Shown: piece after piece, positions 1 to 8,371 of the stretch
Position numbering within the stretch: the stretch's first letter is position 1
Layout of the letters: every line of letters begins with the position of its first letter
Assembly (NCBI RefSeq): GCF_030413175.1
Contig: NZ_CP129212.1
Span: 1,426,001 to 1,490,000 of the forward strand
Length of the DNA stretch: 64,000 bases
Source: Bradyrhizobium roseum
GTDB taxonomy: Bacteria; Pseudomonadota; Alphaproteobacteria; Rhizobiales; Xanthobacteraceae
Direction of reading: 5' to 3'
Notes under the pieces: generated by a model
Seen by the model: the letters and a program-made list of their open reading frames with translations, nothing else
Database searches by the model: none
Told to the model about the DNA's origin: nothing
Program-made: the position numbers and the translations under genes

Positions 1-648
1 GACCACGCCATCAAGCTCGGCGCAAAAATCGTCTGGATGCCGACGCTCTCGGCCGCGAACCATATAAAGGCGATGGCGGCGGGAAATTCGACCTTTCCAA
101 AGACCGCGCAGAAAATGCTCGACCCGATCCCGCTTTCGGCGCTCGACGCCAGCGGCGGACTGACGGACGACACCAAGAAGGTCATCGATCTCATTGCCGA
201 GGCGGATATCATTCTGGCGGGTGGCCATTTGCCGGCCAGCGAGCTGCACATCCTGTTCGACGAAGCGGCGCGGCGCGGCGTCAAGAAGATGATGGTCAAT
301 CATCCGACCTACATCGTCGGCTGTAACGACAATGATATCCGTCAGCTCGTGGCGGGAGGCGTGAAGATGGAACATTCGATCTGCATGTTCATCGAAGGTA
401 AATCGCTGAAGTACAGCCCGGACGATCTGGCGCACCTGATCGAGGTGGCCGGCATCGACAATACCATCCTGTCGTCCGATCTCGGGTTGCAGCATTCGCA
501 GCGTCCGGTCGACGGCTTTCGCAGCATAACTCAGATCCTGCTCGACCTGCAGATGCCGCGAGCCGCGATCAGAAAACTCATCAGCGACAATGCGGCGCAA
601 TTTCTGAATCTCCCGGTGAGGGAGAAGGCGGCGCAGGACGCTGCCTGA
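1..648 (+). CDS. DUF6282-like amidohydrolase-superfamily protein, 5' truncated
   Basis: The reading frame is open from base 1, so the N-terminus lies outside the window. The visible 215 residues look like the C-terminal part of a TIM-barrel metal-dependent hydrolase of the DUF6282 kind. Likely metal-site residues are the His of VNHPTY, the Glu-His of KMEHS and the Asp of SSDLGL, followed by the helical tail SDNAAQFLNLP that is common in amidohydrolases. The substrate is unknown. It precedes a secreted hydrolase, a Bug binding protein and an aldehyde dehydrogenase on the same strand, which suggests a catabolic operon starting upstream. Family assignment is from memory of sequence style, not a search. 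Confidence 0.6.
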   Translation, partial: DHAIKLGAKIVWMPTLSAANHIKAMAAGNSTFPKTAQKMLDPIPLSALDASGGLTDDTKKVIDLIAEADIILAGGHLPASELHILFDEAARRGVKKMMVNHPTYIVGCNDNDIRQLVAGGVKMEHSICMFIEGKSLKYSPDDLAHLIEVAGIDNTILSSDLGLQHSQRPVDGFRSITQILLDLQMPRAAIRKLISDNAAQFLNLPVREKAAQDAA

Positions 649-708
649 GCCGAGACAAGCGTAAAGACCGCGACAAGCGGCGTGCGCAATTTGGGGAGGA
701 TGCCGACG

Positions 709-1785
709 ATGAGGCGCGACAGCCATTCGAAGGACCGGCGGCGATTGCAGCCTTTGGCAGCGGCGCTGTTGCTGGCCGGACTGGGCCAGCCTGCATTCGC
801 GGACGAGGCCCGCAAGCCGCAGAAGCAGCCGATCATCCTGGAGTCGACGGGCGCCTATGAGGTAGGAGGCAAGATCGTCGCCAAGCCCGGCGATCCCGGC
901 CAGACGCTCTCCTGCGACCATGGCTATGTCGAATACTTCATCCCTGCAAAGCGGCGCAGCGCTGGCCTGATCCTGTGGCACAGTTCCAGCACGAAGGTGT
1001 GGGAAAACCGCTGGGACGGCGGCGAGGGCTTTAAGAGCATTTTCCTGCGCCGGGGATATCCCGTCTATCTCTGGGACGGCCCGCGCGTCGGCCGCGCCAA
1101 TTGGAGCTGCGAGCCGATTACCTACACGCCCGACTATTTCGACCAGCGCAATTTCGCCGCCTGGCGTTTCGGCATCACCTATCCGAACTGGCATTCGGGA
1201 CTTCAATTCCCGACCGCCGACACAGAAGCCTGGAACCAGGCGACCCGCGCCCGCTACGACGAGTTCGATACGCTCGCCAACGCGCTGCTGCAGGCCGACG
1301 CCGGCGGACAGGCCATCGACAAGATCGGCCCCGTTATCGCCGTCACCAATTCAGCGGGCGGCTGGCGCGCGCTGCTCTCGGCGCTAAAGGCGAAGAGCGA
1401 CAACATGAAGGGGATCGTCGCCTATGAGACGCCGGGCTTCGTTTTCCCTGAGGGCGAGGGGCCCGAGCCGAAGCCGGATGCGCCGTACGGACCCAATTCG
1501 GTGCCGCTGGCCGAATTCAAGAAGCTGACCAGGTTTCCGATCCAGATGGTGTTCGGCGACTACACCGACACGCGGCCGATCTGGAAAACCTCCGTCGAAG
1601 TGGCAAAAACCTTTTGCGGGATCGTCAACCGCCATGGCGGCGATTGCGAGGTGTTGCTGCTGCCCGACGCGGGCCTGCGCGGCAACACGCACATCGCCTT
1701 TGCCGATCTCAACAACGAAGCCGTGGCAGACGAATTGTCCAAATGGCTAGCCCGCAAGGGCCTCGACAAGTTTGCTGCGGAATAA
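709..1785 (+). CDS. secreted alpha/beta-fold hydrolase
   Basis: A 358-residue protein with an N-terminal export signal: a basic start (MRRDSHSKDRRR), then an Ala/Leu-rich core ending in a FADEA-like cleavage site. The serine-hydrolase elbow appears as VTNSAGGW (N-S-A-G-G) and a late acid/His pair is plausible around GNTHIAFAD. I chose the ATG at 709 because GGGGAGGA lies about nine bases upstream; a GTG at 682 and an ATG at 700 are in frame but lack a well-spaced ribosome site. It probably acts in the periplasm on an ester or lactone. The substrate cannot be told. It lies 60 bases after the DUF6282-like gene in the same operon. Confidence 0.65.
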   Translation: MRRDSHSKDRRRLQPLAAALLLAGLGQPAFADEARKPQKQPIILESTGAYEVGGKIVAKPGDPGQTLSCDHGYVEYFIPAKRRSAGLILWHSSSTKVWENRWDGGEGFKSIFLRRGYPVYLWDGPRVGRANWSCEPITYTPDYFDQRNFAAWRFGITYPNWHSGLQFPTADTEAWNQATRARYDEFDTLANALLQADAGGQAIDKIGPVIAVTNSAGGWRALLSALKAKSDNMKGIVAYETPGFVFPEGEGPEPKPDAPYGPNSVPLAEFKKLTRFPIQMVFGDYTDTRPIWKTSVEVAKTFCGIVNRHGGDCEVLLLPDAGLRGNTHIAFADLNNEAVADELSKWLARKGLDKFAAE

Positions 1786-1823
1786 GCGCTGGCCAACACG
1801 AGCCCGCACAAATCGGAGGGAAC

Positions 1824-2792
1824 ATGCGCCTGCTGTCTTTCGGCCTGCTCGGCCTCGCACTCGCCATCGCGCCATGTCCTGATGTTCGCGCGCAGGAGTG
1901 GCCGAGCCGCCCGGTCACCCTGGTCGTGCCGTTCCCGGCGGGCGCCGCCGTCGATACGCTGGCGCGCGCCGTCGCGCACGCGCTGAGCGAAGACTTCGGC
2001 AAGCAGTTCATCGTCGAGAATCGCGCAGGCGCGGGCGGCAATCTCGGAGGGACAGCGGTCGCCAAGGCCGCGGCCGACGGCCACACCTGGCTGTTCGGAA
2101 CGCCGGCGCCGATCGCGCTCAACAAGTTCATGTACAAGGGCCTCGCTTACGACTCCGAGCGCGATTTCATCCCGGTCGTGCTCGTCGCCAAGTCTCCGAT
2201 GATCATCACCGCGACAACGGATTTTCCGGCAAGGACGCTGCCCGAACTGATCGCCTACGCGAGGAAGAACCCCGGCAAGGTCAATGTCGGTCATCCCGGC
2301 AACGGAACGCTGGGTCACATCACCTCGGCGCTGATCCAGCAGTTCGCCGGCGTCGAGATGACACATGTACCCTATCGCGGCTCGGCGCCGTTGATCACGG
2401 ACCTCCTGGGTGGGCAGGTCAACGTCGCGATGGATTTCATGCCGACCTATCTGCAGCTCGTCGCCGACCGCAAGATCCGCGCGCTCGCGGTGACGACGAG
2501 CCAGCGGGTCGCGCAATTGCCTGACGTACCGACGGTACAGGAAGCAGGGTTCAAAGGTTTCGAGGCAACCGCATGGTACGCGGTCGTCGCTCCCGCCGGC
2601 ACGCCGCCCGATATCGTGGGCAAGGTGAACAAGGCGGTGAACGCCTTCATCAACAGCGACAAGGGCAGGACCATGCTCGAACAAAACTCGCTGCAGGGCG
2701 TCGGCGGTTCGCCGGAAGACCTGAAGGCGTTCATCGACGGCGAGCGCGCCAAATGGGGCCCCGTGATCGAGGCCGCCAAGATCACGATGTAA
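1824..2792 (+). CDS. Bug-type (tripartite tricarboxylate transporter family) substrate-binding protein
   Basis: A 322-residue periplasmic binding protein. After a signal peptide (MRLLSFGLLGLALAIAP, cleavage near VRAQ) comes the family hallmark WPSRPVTLVVPFPAGAAVD, then VENRAGAGGNLG and VPYRGSAPLITDLLGGQV, all typical of the TctC/Bug family. An open frame extends upstream into the previous gene, but GGAGGGA just before the ATG at 1824 and the signal peptide fix the start. No TctA/TctB membrane partner is in the window, as is usual for the many orphan Bug proteins of Bradyrhizobium and Bordetella. The ligand is probably a carboxylated compound handled by the neighbouring hydrolases and dehydrogenase. 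Confidence 0.85.
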   Translation: MRLLSFGLLGLALAIAPCPDVRAQEWPSRPVTLVVPFPAGAAVDTLARAVAHALSEDFGKQFIVENRAGAGGNLGGTAVAKAAADGHTWLFGTPAPIALNKFMYKGLAYDSERDFIPVVLVAKSPMIITATTDFPARTLPELIAYARKNPGKVNVGHPGNGTLGHITSALIQQFAGVEMTHVPYRGSAPLITDLLGGQVNVAMDFMPTYLQLVADRKIRALAVTTSQRVAQLPDVPTVQEAGFKGFEATAWYAVVAPAGTPPDIVGKVNKAVNAFINSDKGRTMLEQNSLQGVGGSPEDLKAFIDGERAKWGPVIEAAKITM

Positions 2793-2827
2793 GACGACCA
2801 CGTCGCGGATGTCATGGATGAGGGACG

Positions 2828-4246
2828 ATGGAAAAGTTGAAGTTCTACATTGACGGCGCCTGGGTGGAGCCCGCGACGCCGTCAACGCTCGGCATCGTCA
2901 ATCCCGCGACGGAGGAGACATTTGCGCAAATCAGCCTTGGCTCGCGGGCTGACGTGGACCGCGCCGCCAAGGCCGCGCGCCGCGCATTCGCGACCTATTC
3001 CGTGACCAGCGTCGAACAGCGGCTGGCCTGGCTACAGAAGATCATCGGGGGTTTTCGGGCGCGCCTGCCGGAACTGGCGCGGATGATGACGCTCGAAATG
3101 GGCGCGCCGATCACTTTTGCGACCCAGCGCCAGGCGACCGTGGCGCTGTTTCACTTCGAGGAAGCCGCGCGCGTGCTGACGAACTACAGCTTTGAGGAGC
3201 GGATGGGGAACGGGATCGTCCGCCGCGAGCCGATCGGCGTCTGCGGACTGATCACGCCGTGGAACTGGCCGCTGAACCAGGTCGCCTCCAAGACAGCACC
3301 GGCACTCGCCACCGGCTGCACCGTCGTTCTGAAACCAAGCGAGATCGCGCCGCTCAGCGCGATGTTGCTGGCGGAGATCATCGATGAAGCCGGCATTCCG
3401 GCTGGGGTCTTCAACCTCGTCAATGGCGACGGGCCCACCGTGGGCGAGGCGATCGCCGCGCATCCCGAGATCGACATGGTGTCGTTCACCGGATCGACGG
3501 CGGCCGGCATCAAAGTCGCCAAGCTGGCGGCAGACACGGTCAAGCGCGTCGCACAGGAACTCGGCGGCAAATCCGCCAACATCATCCTTGCCGATGCCGA
3601 CCTGAAGAAGGCGGTGATCGAAGGCGTTCACGCCTGCTACACCAATGGCGGCCAGAACTGCCAGTCTCCGACGCGGATGCTGATCCCCCGCGCCCAGCGG
3701 GACGCGGCCTTTGCGGCGGCGCGCGAGGCGGTCGGCAGCATCCGCCTCGGCGATCCCCTCGATCCGGCATCCACCATGGGCCCGCTGGTGAGCCAGGTGC
3801 AGTTCGAAAAAGTACAGGATCTGATCCAGTCCGGTGTGGACGAAGGGGCGACGCTGGTGGCCGGCGGCACCGGGCGGCCGTCCGAACTCAACCGCGGCTA
3901 CTATGTTCGTCCGACCGTGTTCGGCGACGTGACGCCGCAGATGAGGATCGCACGCGAGGAGATTTTTGGTCCCGTGCTGTCCATCATGAGCTATGACAGC
4001 GAGGATGAGGCGATCGAAATCGCCAACGATACGCCGTTCGGATTGGCGTGCTTCGTGCAGTCTACCGATCCCGTCCGCGCCCGTGCCGTCGCCAACCGCA
4101 TTCGTGCGGGCCGCGTCTATCTCAATGGCGCGCCTTTCGACCGCAGCCTGCCGTTTGGCGGCTACAAGCAATCAGGCAATGGCCGCGAGTTCGGGATTTT
4201 TGGATTTGAGGAATATCTCGAGGTGAAGGCGATCCTGGGCCAGTGA
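2828..4246 (+). CDS. NAD(P)+-dependent aldehyde dehydrogenase
   Basis: A 472-residue protein of normal family length. The sequence shows PWNWPLNQ (cofactor region), FTGSTAAG, the general-base Glu in AQELGGKSAN, the nucleophilic Cys in GGQNCQSPTRM and the C-terminal PFGGYKQSGNGRE block. It oxidises an aldehyde to a carboxylic acid in the cytoplasm. The substrate is not evident; the family also includes betaine-aldehyde and benzaldehyde dehydrogenases. It is the last gene of the plus-strand operon and converges on the MarR gene, with 32 bases between the stop codons. It may serve either its own operon or the adjacent auxin island. Confidence 0.85.
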   Translation: MEKLKFYIDGAWVEPATPSTLGIVNPATEETFAQISLGSRADVDRAAKAARRAFATYSVTSVEQRLAWLQKIIGGFRARLPELARMMTLEMGAPITFATQRQATVALFHFEEAARVLTNYSFEERMGNGIVRREPIGVCGLITPWNWPLNQVASKTAPALATGCTVVLKPSEIAPLSAMLLAEIIDEAGIPAGVFNLVNGDGPTVGEAIAAHPEIDMVSFTGSTAAGIKVAKLAADTVKRVAQELGGKSANIILADADLKKAVIEGVHACYTNGGQNCQSPTRMLIPRAQRDAAFAAAREAVGSIRLGDPLDPASTMGPLVSQVQFEKVQDLIQSGVDEGATLVAGGTGRPSELNRGYYVRPTVFGDVTPQMRIAREEIFGPVLSIMSYDSEDEAIEIANDTPFGLACFVQSTDPVRARAVANRIRAGRVYLNGAPFDRSLPFGGYKQSGNGREFGIFGFEEYLEVKAILGQ

Positions 4247-4278
4247 GGCGAGCGACAAAGACGCTTACGCGGCAGCGC

Positions 4279-4806
4279 TCAACTGTGTTTGTCGAGTCTT
4301 CGCTTCAGCAACGTCAGATGCTGCAGCAGGTCCGACTGCGCCACGGGTGACAATTCGCCGATCAGGGCGATCACCCATTCCTCGTGCCGCCGCGCCATCC
4401 GGCCGAACTCCCTGGCGCCTTCCTGCGACAGGCGCAAACGAAAGGTGCGGCGGTCATCGGAATCGACTTCGCGATGGATCAAGCCGTCGGCTTCCAGCTT
4501 CTGCACCAGCGCGGTGATGGCGCCGTTCGAGACCATCAGCAGTTCGGAGACCTCGGACATCGTCGCCCCTGCCGGCTTGCGCGCCAGTTGCGCCAAAAGG
4601 TCGAAGCGGGCCAGCGTGGTGTTGAACTCCTTGCGCAGCTTTGCGTTCAGCGCCTTCTCGATCCGGGTGGCGCAGGAGAGCAGCCGCAGCCAGATGCGCA
4701 GTTCCAGATGCGCGCCGTCGGATTCGTGAGTCGGCTCGACCGGCCGCAATGCCGGCTCGCGCGCGCCTTTCGCGGGTCTGGCCTTTCGCTTGACGGTGGC
4801 GTCCAT
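4279..4806 (-). CDS. iadR: MarR-family transcriptional regulator, IadR-like
   Basis: A 175-residue winged-helix regulator with a basic N-terminal extension (MDATVKRKARPAKG) before the MarR fold. The recognition region reads SEVSELLMVSNGAITALVQKLEADGLI and the wing contains REVDSDDRRTFRLRLS, the classic DxR motif. It is the last gene of the minus-strand operon carrying the Rieske dioxygenase. That position matches the MarR repressor of iad-type auxin-degradation loci, which binds indole-3-acetic acid (known from Variovorax). I infer that it represses this operon and three neighbouring units by binding the 21-bp motif described at 12119, 12275, 23454, 23655 and 31179. The symbol rests on gene context and family, not on a search. 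Confidence 0.75.
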   Translation of the reverse strand: MDATVKRKARPAKGAREPALRPVEPTHESDGAHLELRIWLRLLSCATRIEKALNAKLRKEFNTTLARFDLLAQLARKPAGATMSEVSELLMVSNGAITALVQKLEADGLIHREVDSDDRRTFRLRLSQEGAREFGRMARRHEEWVIALIGELSPVAQSDLLQHLTLLKRRLDKHS

Positions 4807-4824
4807 GGCTGTGATCTCGCCCGG

Positions 4825-5559
4825 CTAAATGGAAATCGATCCGATGCTGGCTCCGCCGCAGACATACAACGTTTGCCCGGTGATGAAGTCGGCATCGGGT
4901 GAACTGAAGAAACTGACCGCGCGCGCGACGTCGGCGGATTTGCCGAGCCGGCCGAGCGGGATCGACTGCGCCAGCTTTTTGGCGCGTTCGGATTCCGGCG
5001 ACATCACGCTCTCGAACATCTCGGTATCCGCAATCGGACCGGGGGCCACGACATTGACGGTGATGCCGAAAGGAGCCAGCTCGAGCGCCCAGGTCCGTGC
5101 CATGCCGATGATACCGGCCTTGGTGGCCGAATAGACGGTGCGCGTGACGGCGCCCAGCGCGGCGCGCGAGGACAGCAGCACGATACGGCCGAAGCGCGCC
5201 TGCTTCATGCACGGCAGCGCGGCCTGCGCCAGCGCAATCGCCGCGCCGAAATGCAGTTGCGCCAAGGCGCCAACGTCCTCGTCGGCGACTTCTTCCAGCA
5301 GCTTGGCGCGGATCGCGCCGGCATTGTGCACGACATGGGTGATCGCGACTTTCGCCGCGATCTCGTCGGCCGCCTGCCGCGTCGCCCTCGCATCGAGCAG
5401 GTCGACTTCGTGCGATGTGAATTTGGGGTGGCTCCAGTCGGGCTTGCGCCGCGACAGCGAGATCACGTCATAGCCCTCGGCGAGGAGGTTGCGGGCGATC
5501 GCCGCGCCGATGCCGGTATTGCCGCCGCTGACGATCGCCGTGTGGTGGACCACGCTCAT
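4825..5559 (-). CDS. short-chain dehydrogenase/reductase
   Basis: A complete classical SDR of 244 residues: the cofactor motif SGGNTGIG near residue 11, NAG, the catalytic Ser in LLSS, YSATK, and a C-terminal FITGQTLYVCGGAS. It lies between the Rieske beta-subunit gene (seven bases upstream) and the MarR gene, so it should act on a product of the oxygenase. In the auxin route suggested here it could oxidise or reduce a hydroxylated oxindole, for example dioxindole to isatin. That alternative would bypass the retro-aldol step proposed for the thiolase/DUF35 pair. The family assignment is firm; the substrate is inference. Confidence 0.85.
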   Translation of the reverse strand: MSVVHHTAIVSGGNTGIGAAIARNLLAEGYDVISLSRRKPDWSHPKFTSHEVDLLDARATRQAADEIAAKVAITHVVHNAGAIRAKLLEEVADEDVGALAQLHFGAAIALAQAALPCMKQARFGRIVLLSSRAALGAVTRTVYSATKAGIIGMARTWALELAPFGITVNVVAPGPIADTEMFESVMSPESERAKKLAQSIPLGRLGKSADVARAVSFFSSPDADFITGQTLYVCGGASIGSISI

Positions 5560-5565
5560 CTCACC

Positions 5566-6078
5566 TCACATAAAGAGCTGGATATTGCCGAAGGCAGCGT
5601 CGCAATTGATCAGGTCGACGCGCTTCAGCTTGATCTTGAGCCTGCCGTCCTCGACGCTCAGATGATGCGTGACCCAGGCGGCATAGAGCGCCTGCTCGTC
5701 CAGGCGCGTCTCGACATAATGTATCGGCGTCCAGGTGACGTAGCTGTTGGCGGCGGCGTCGCGCGAATCCACCTGCGGCGTCTGCAGCACATGATGGCAG
5801 CGGCTTTTCGGTTTCTGGCTGAAGGTGCGCGCGCCCTTGAGACGCTCGACCCGGATCGAGAGCAACAGCTTGTCCTCGTACATCAGTGAGCAGGTCAGCC
5901 GTGGATCGGTCTGATTCCATTCCAGCGGCATCCAGTAATAGGCGTCGTCCGCGTACATATCGAGCCATTCGTCGAAACGCTGCTGATCGATCAGTCGCGC
6001 TTCGCGGACGACGAAGTCGATCAGTTCCTGATCGGTCGGAACCGCATTCTTCTGGGGAGCCTCGGCGAGCATGTTCAT
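5566..6078 (-). CDS. iadE: aromatic-ring-hydroxylating dioxygenase beta subunit, IadE-like
   Basis: A 170-residue member of the small-subunit (NTF2-fold) family of Rieske oxygenases. The sequence contains IDFVVREARLIDQQRFDEWLD-type N-terminal helices followed by the characteristic ADDAYYWMPLEW segment, and ends with a short beta-rich tail (AFGNIQLFM). It is structural and supports the alpha-subunit trimer. It begins one base after the alpha-subunit stop, so the two are surely co-translated. In Variovorax the equivalent pair iadDE is necessary and sufficient for indole-3-acetic acid breakdown. The symbol is assigned because the downstream MarR gene and the isatin-hydrolase-like gene support the same pathway. 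Confidence 0.8.
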   Translation of the reverse strand: MNMLAEAPQKNAVPTDQELIDFVVREARLIDQQRFDEWLDMYADDAYYWMPLEWNQTDPRLTCSLMYEDKLLLSIRVERLKGARTFSQKPKSRCHHVLQTPQVDSRDAAANSYVTWTPIHYVETRLDEQALYAAWVTHHLSVEDGRLKIKLKRVDLINCDAAFGNIQLFM

Positions 6079-6079
6079 A

Positions 6080-7393
6080 TCACATCCCCATGGTCATGAA
6101 CTTGGTCCAGGCGCGGAACTGGTGGCGCATCGGCCACTCGCTGGTCCCGTTGACCGCGACATTGGTCTGTCCGGCCTCGTCGGGGCTGTAAAGGCGCTGC
6201 AGGTTCACCCACTCATTGCCGTTCGAGTGCAGGCCTTCCTGCGCGCGCTCGTACATTTCGAGGTCGTCATGGCCGACGATCGAGGTCGGCGCATTGATCA
6301 GGCGGTTGTACATCAGCGTGCGCTCCAGCAGCATGTCGGGCGCGTCGACGAGCTGGAACGTCCAGGATTCGACCAGCGTCTTGTTCGCCGCGATCGGCTT
6401 GAACTGCCGCAACAGCTGGATCGGGCCCTTGATCATGATGTTAGGGAAATAGACGGTGTTGTGCCTGTTTTCGTCCAGGATCGCCTTGGCGCGTTCCTCG
6501 CCATAGGCGGCTTTCATCTTGTCGAAATAGCCGGGCACCGCCGAATAATCCGAATGGATCGAGTGGTGCACGCCGGTATGGCCGTGGCCGTTGTCCCAGA
6601 TCCGGATCCCCATGTTCTCGAAGAACTCGTATGGGCTCATGAAGGGCGCGATGATCTCGACCGCCATCGGCTTCTTGGTGCCGGGTGGCGCCTTCTTCCA
6701 GACCTCGACCGCCGTGCCCGCGGAGGATTCGTGAGCCACCATCGGATGGCAGGTGTCGGTCTGGTTCTCGACCAGCATCTTCCAATTGCAATTGTGCATG
6801 TAGCGCAGCACGCCGCCGGCGACCTTGAGCTGGCCGGCCGGCGAGCGGTCGACCATGTTGTCGAGACTGGACAGGCTTTCGCCAAAAAACTCCTCGAAAT
6901 CGAGGCCGTCATCATTGATTTTGGCGAACACGAAGCCGCGATAGTTTCTGACATGCCGCACCGGCGTCATGCCGGGCGCGGCATGACTCTGCTCGAAGCC
7001 GGTATTCTCGTAGCCCTTCTTCAAGGGAATCGCGAGCAGCGAGCCGTCGGTCTTGAAGCTCCAGGCATGGTAGGGGCAGCGGAAAAACTTTCCGGTGTTG
7101 CCGCAGGTCTCGGAGGTGATGCGCGTGCCCTTGTGCGGGCAGCGGTTGTGCAGCACATGCACCTTGCCGTCGGTATGGCGTACGAGCAGCACCGGCTGCG
7201 TGCCGATCGTGGTGCCAAAGTAGTCGCCGGGATTCGGGACCTGGCTGTCGTGGCCGACATAGACCCAGCTGTTCGTGAAGATGTGCTCCATTTCAAGCTG
7301 GAACACCTCTTCGCTGACATAGACGTCGCGGTGAACCTCCTGGTCGCGGACCAGCGCGCGAAGCGCAGCGGCGTTGCCGGCATATCGGGTCAT
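6080..7393 (-). CDS. iadD: Rieske-type aromatic-ring-hydroxylating dioxygenase alpha subunit, IadD-like
   Basis: A 437-residue catalytic subunit. The Rieske [2Fe-2S] site is visible as RCPHKG and FRCPYHAW (C-x-H and C-x2-H). The mononuclear iron site is ENQTDTCHPMVAH, with the bridging Asp and the H-x4-H pair. The start at 7393 follows GAGGAGG at good distance; a longer frame to 7420 has no such site. The expected reaction is O2-dependent oxidation of the indole ring of auxin towards 2-oxindole- and dioxindole-3-acetate, with electrons from the reductase encoded directly upstream. Related oxygenases act on anthranilate, so substrate identity is inferred from the whole island rather than from this protein alone. 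Confidence 0.82.
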   Translation of the reverse strand: MTRYAGNAAALRALVRDQEVHRDVYVSEEVFQLEMEHIFTNSWVYVGHDSQVPNPGDYFGTTIGTQPVLLVRHTDGKVHVLHNRCPHKGTRITSETCGNTGKFFRCPYHAWSFKTDGSLLAIPLKKGYENTGFEQSHAAPGMTPVRHVRNYRGFVFAKINDDGLDFEEFFGESLSSLDNMVDRSPAGQLKVAGGVLRYMHNCNWKMLVENQTDTCHPMVAHESSAGTAVEVWKKAPPGTKKPMAVEIIAPFMSPYEFFENMGIRIWDNGHGHTGVHHSIHSDYSAVPGYFDKMKAAYGEERAKAILDENRHNTVYFPNIMIKGPIQLLRQFKPIAANKTLVESWTFQLVDAPDMLLERTLMYNRLINAPTSIVGHDDLEMYERAQEGLHSNGNEWVNLQRLYSPDEAGQTNVAVNGTSEWPMRHQFRAWTKFMTMGM

Positions 7394-7403
7394 GCGTTCC
7401 TCC

Positions 7404-8369
7404 TCACAGGTCGAGCACAAGTCGTTTGGTTTTCGCGCGAGAAATGCAGATCTGCATCACTTTGTTCGACGCCTTCTCGCTTTCGCTCAGGATGTAATCG
7501 CGATGATCGGGGATGCCGTCGATCACCGTGGTTTGGCAGATGCCGCAATCGCCGCGCTTGCAGTCATGGATCGGGTCTTCGCCGGCCTCGAGCAGCACGT
7601 CGAGGATCGTCTTCCCGGCGGGAATCTCGTAGACGCGTCCGCTGCCCTTGAGTTCGACCTCGAAACTGGCATCGCCGGACTTCTCTTCCGGCGCGGTGAA
7701 GATTTCGAAGTGCAGCCGGCCCTGCGGCCAGTTCATTTGTTTTGCAAGTGCAATGGCGGCTTCAATCATCGGCAGCGGTCCGCAGAGGTAGAGCGGTACG
7801 TCGCGCGGGAGCCGCGTCATCGAGCCCTCGAGATCGAAAAACCGACCGGCCTCGTCGTCGGCATGGATGGTCGCGTTGGCGCTGGCCAGCCGCTCGATGT
7901 CGCTGAGAAAGGCGAGTTCGCTGCGGCTGCGGCCGGCGTAATGGAACGAGAACGGTCGCTTCGCCGCGCACAACTCGCAGGCCATGGCGAGCAGCGGCGT
8001 GACGCCGATGCCGCCCGCCACCAGCGCAACTTCGCCGGTGCCTGCGCCAAGGGGAAAATTGTTCGCCGGCGGCGAGATCGTCAGGCGATCGCCGGTCTTG
8101 AGACCGTGCATGAAACGGGAGCCGCCGCGACCGTTGCTTTCCTGCAGCACGGCGATGCGATAGGCGGTCGGATGTTCGGCGGCCGCGCGCGGTGACCCCG
8201 TCTCGATCAGCGAATAGGAGCGCCGGCCAACATCGGGCAGATGGACGTCGATATGGGCGCCGGCGGCCCAGCCCGGCATCGGCGCGCCGTTGGCGCGCGC
8301 CAGCACGAATTCGCGAATGCGCGGCGTGAGCGCCTCGGCCTTCGACACCACGACCTCGAATTGATCCAT
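7404..8369 (-). CDS. PDR/VanB-type oxygenase reductase (flavin, NADH and plant-type [2Fe-2S] domains)
   Basis: A 321-residue electron-transfer protein. An FNR-like flavin domain comes first (RSYSLIETG, then GRGGSRFMH), followed by a nucleotide-binding domain (VAGGIGVTPLLAMA, YLCGPLPMIEAA). The C-terminal ferredoxin domain has cysteines spaced C-x4-C-x2-C in CKRGDCGICQ and a last Cys in MQICISR. This single-polypeptide reductase delivers electrons from NAD(P)H to the Rieske oxygenase encoded ten bases downstream. The frame runs far upstream into the IorB gene, but homology begins at MDQFEVVVSKAE, so I place the start at 8369, three bases from the iorB stop. Confidence 0.88.
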   Translation of the reverse strand: MDQFEVVVSKAEALTPRIREFVLARANGAPMPGWAAGAHIDVHLPDVGRRSYSLIETGSPRAAAEHPTAYRIAVLQESNGRGGSRFMHGLKTGDRLTISPPANNFPLGAGTGEVALVAGGIGVTPLLAMACELCAAKRPFSFHYAGRSRSELAFLSDIERLASANATIHADDEAGRFFDLEGSMTRLPRDVPLYLCGPLPMIEAAIALAKQMNWPQGRLHFEIFTAPEEKSGDASFEVELKGSGRVYEIPAGKTILDVLLEAGEDPIHDCKRGDCGICQTTVIDGIPDHRDYILSESEKASNKVMQICISRAKTKRLVLDL

Positions 8370-8371
8370 CC

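Noticed and set aside
5251..7651. Long plus-strand frames such as 6071-7651 opposite the Rieske oxygenase
   Set aside because: They are antisense shadows typical of high-GC DNA; the minus-strand frames carry the motifs and ribosome sites.
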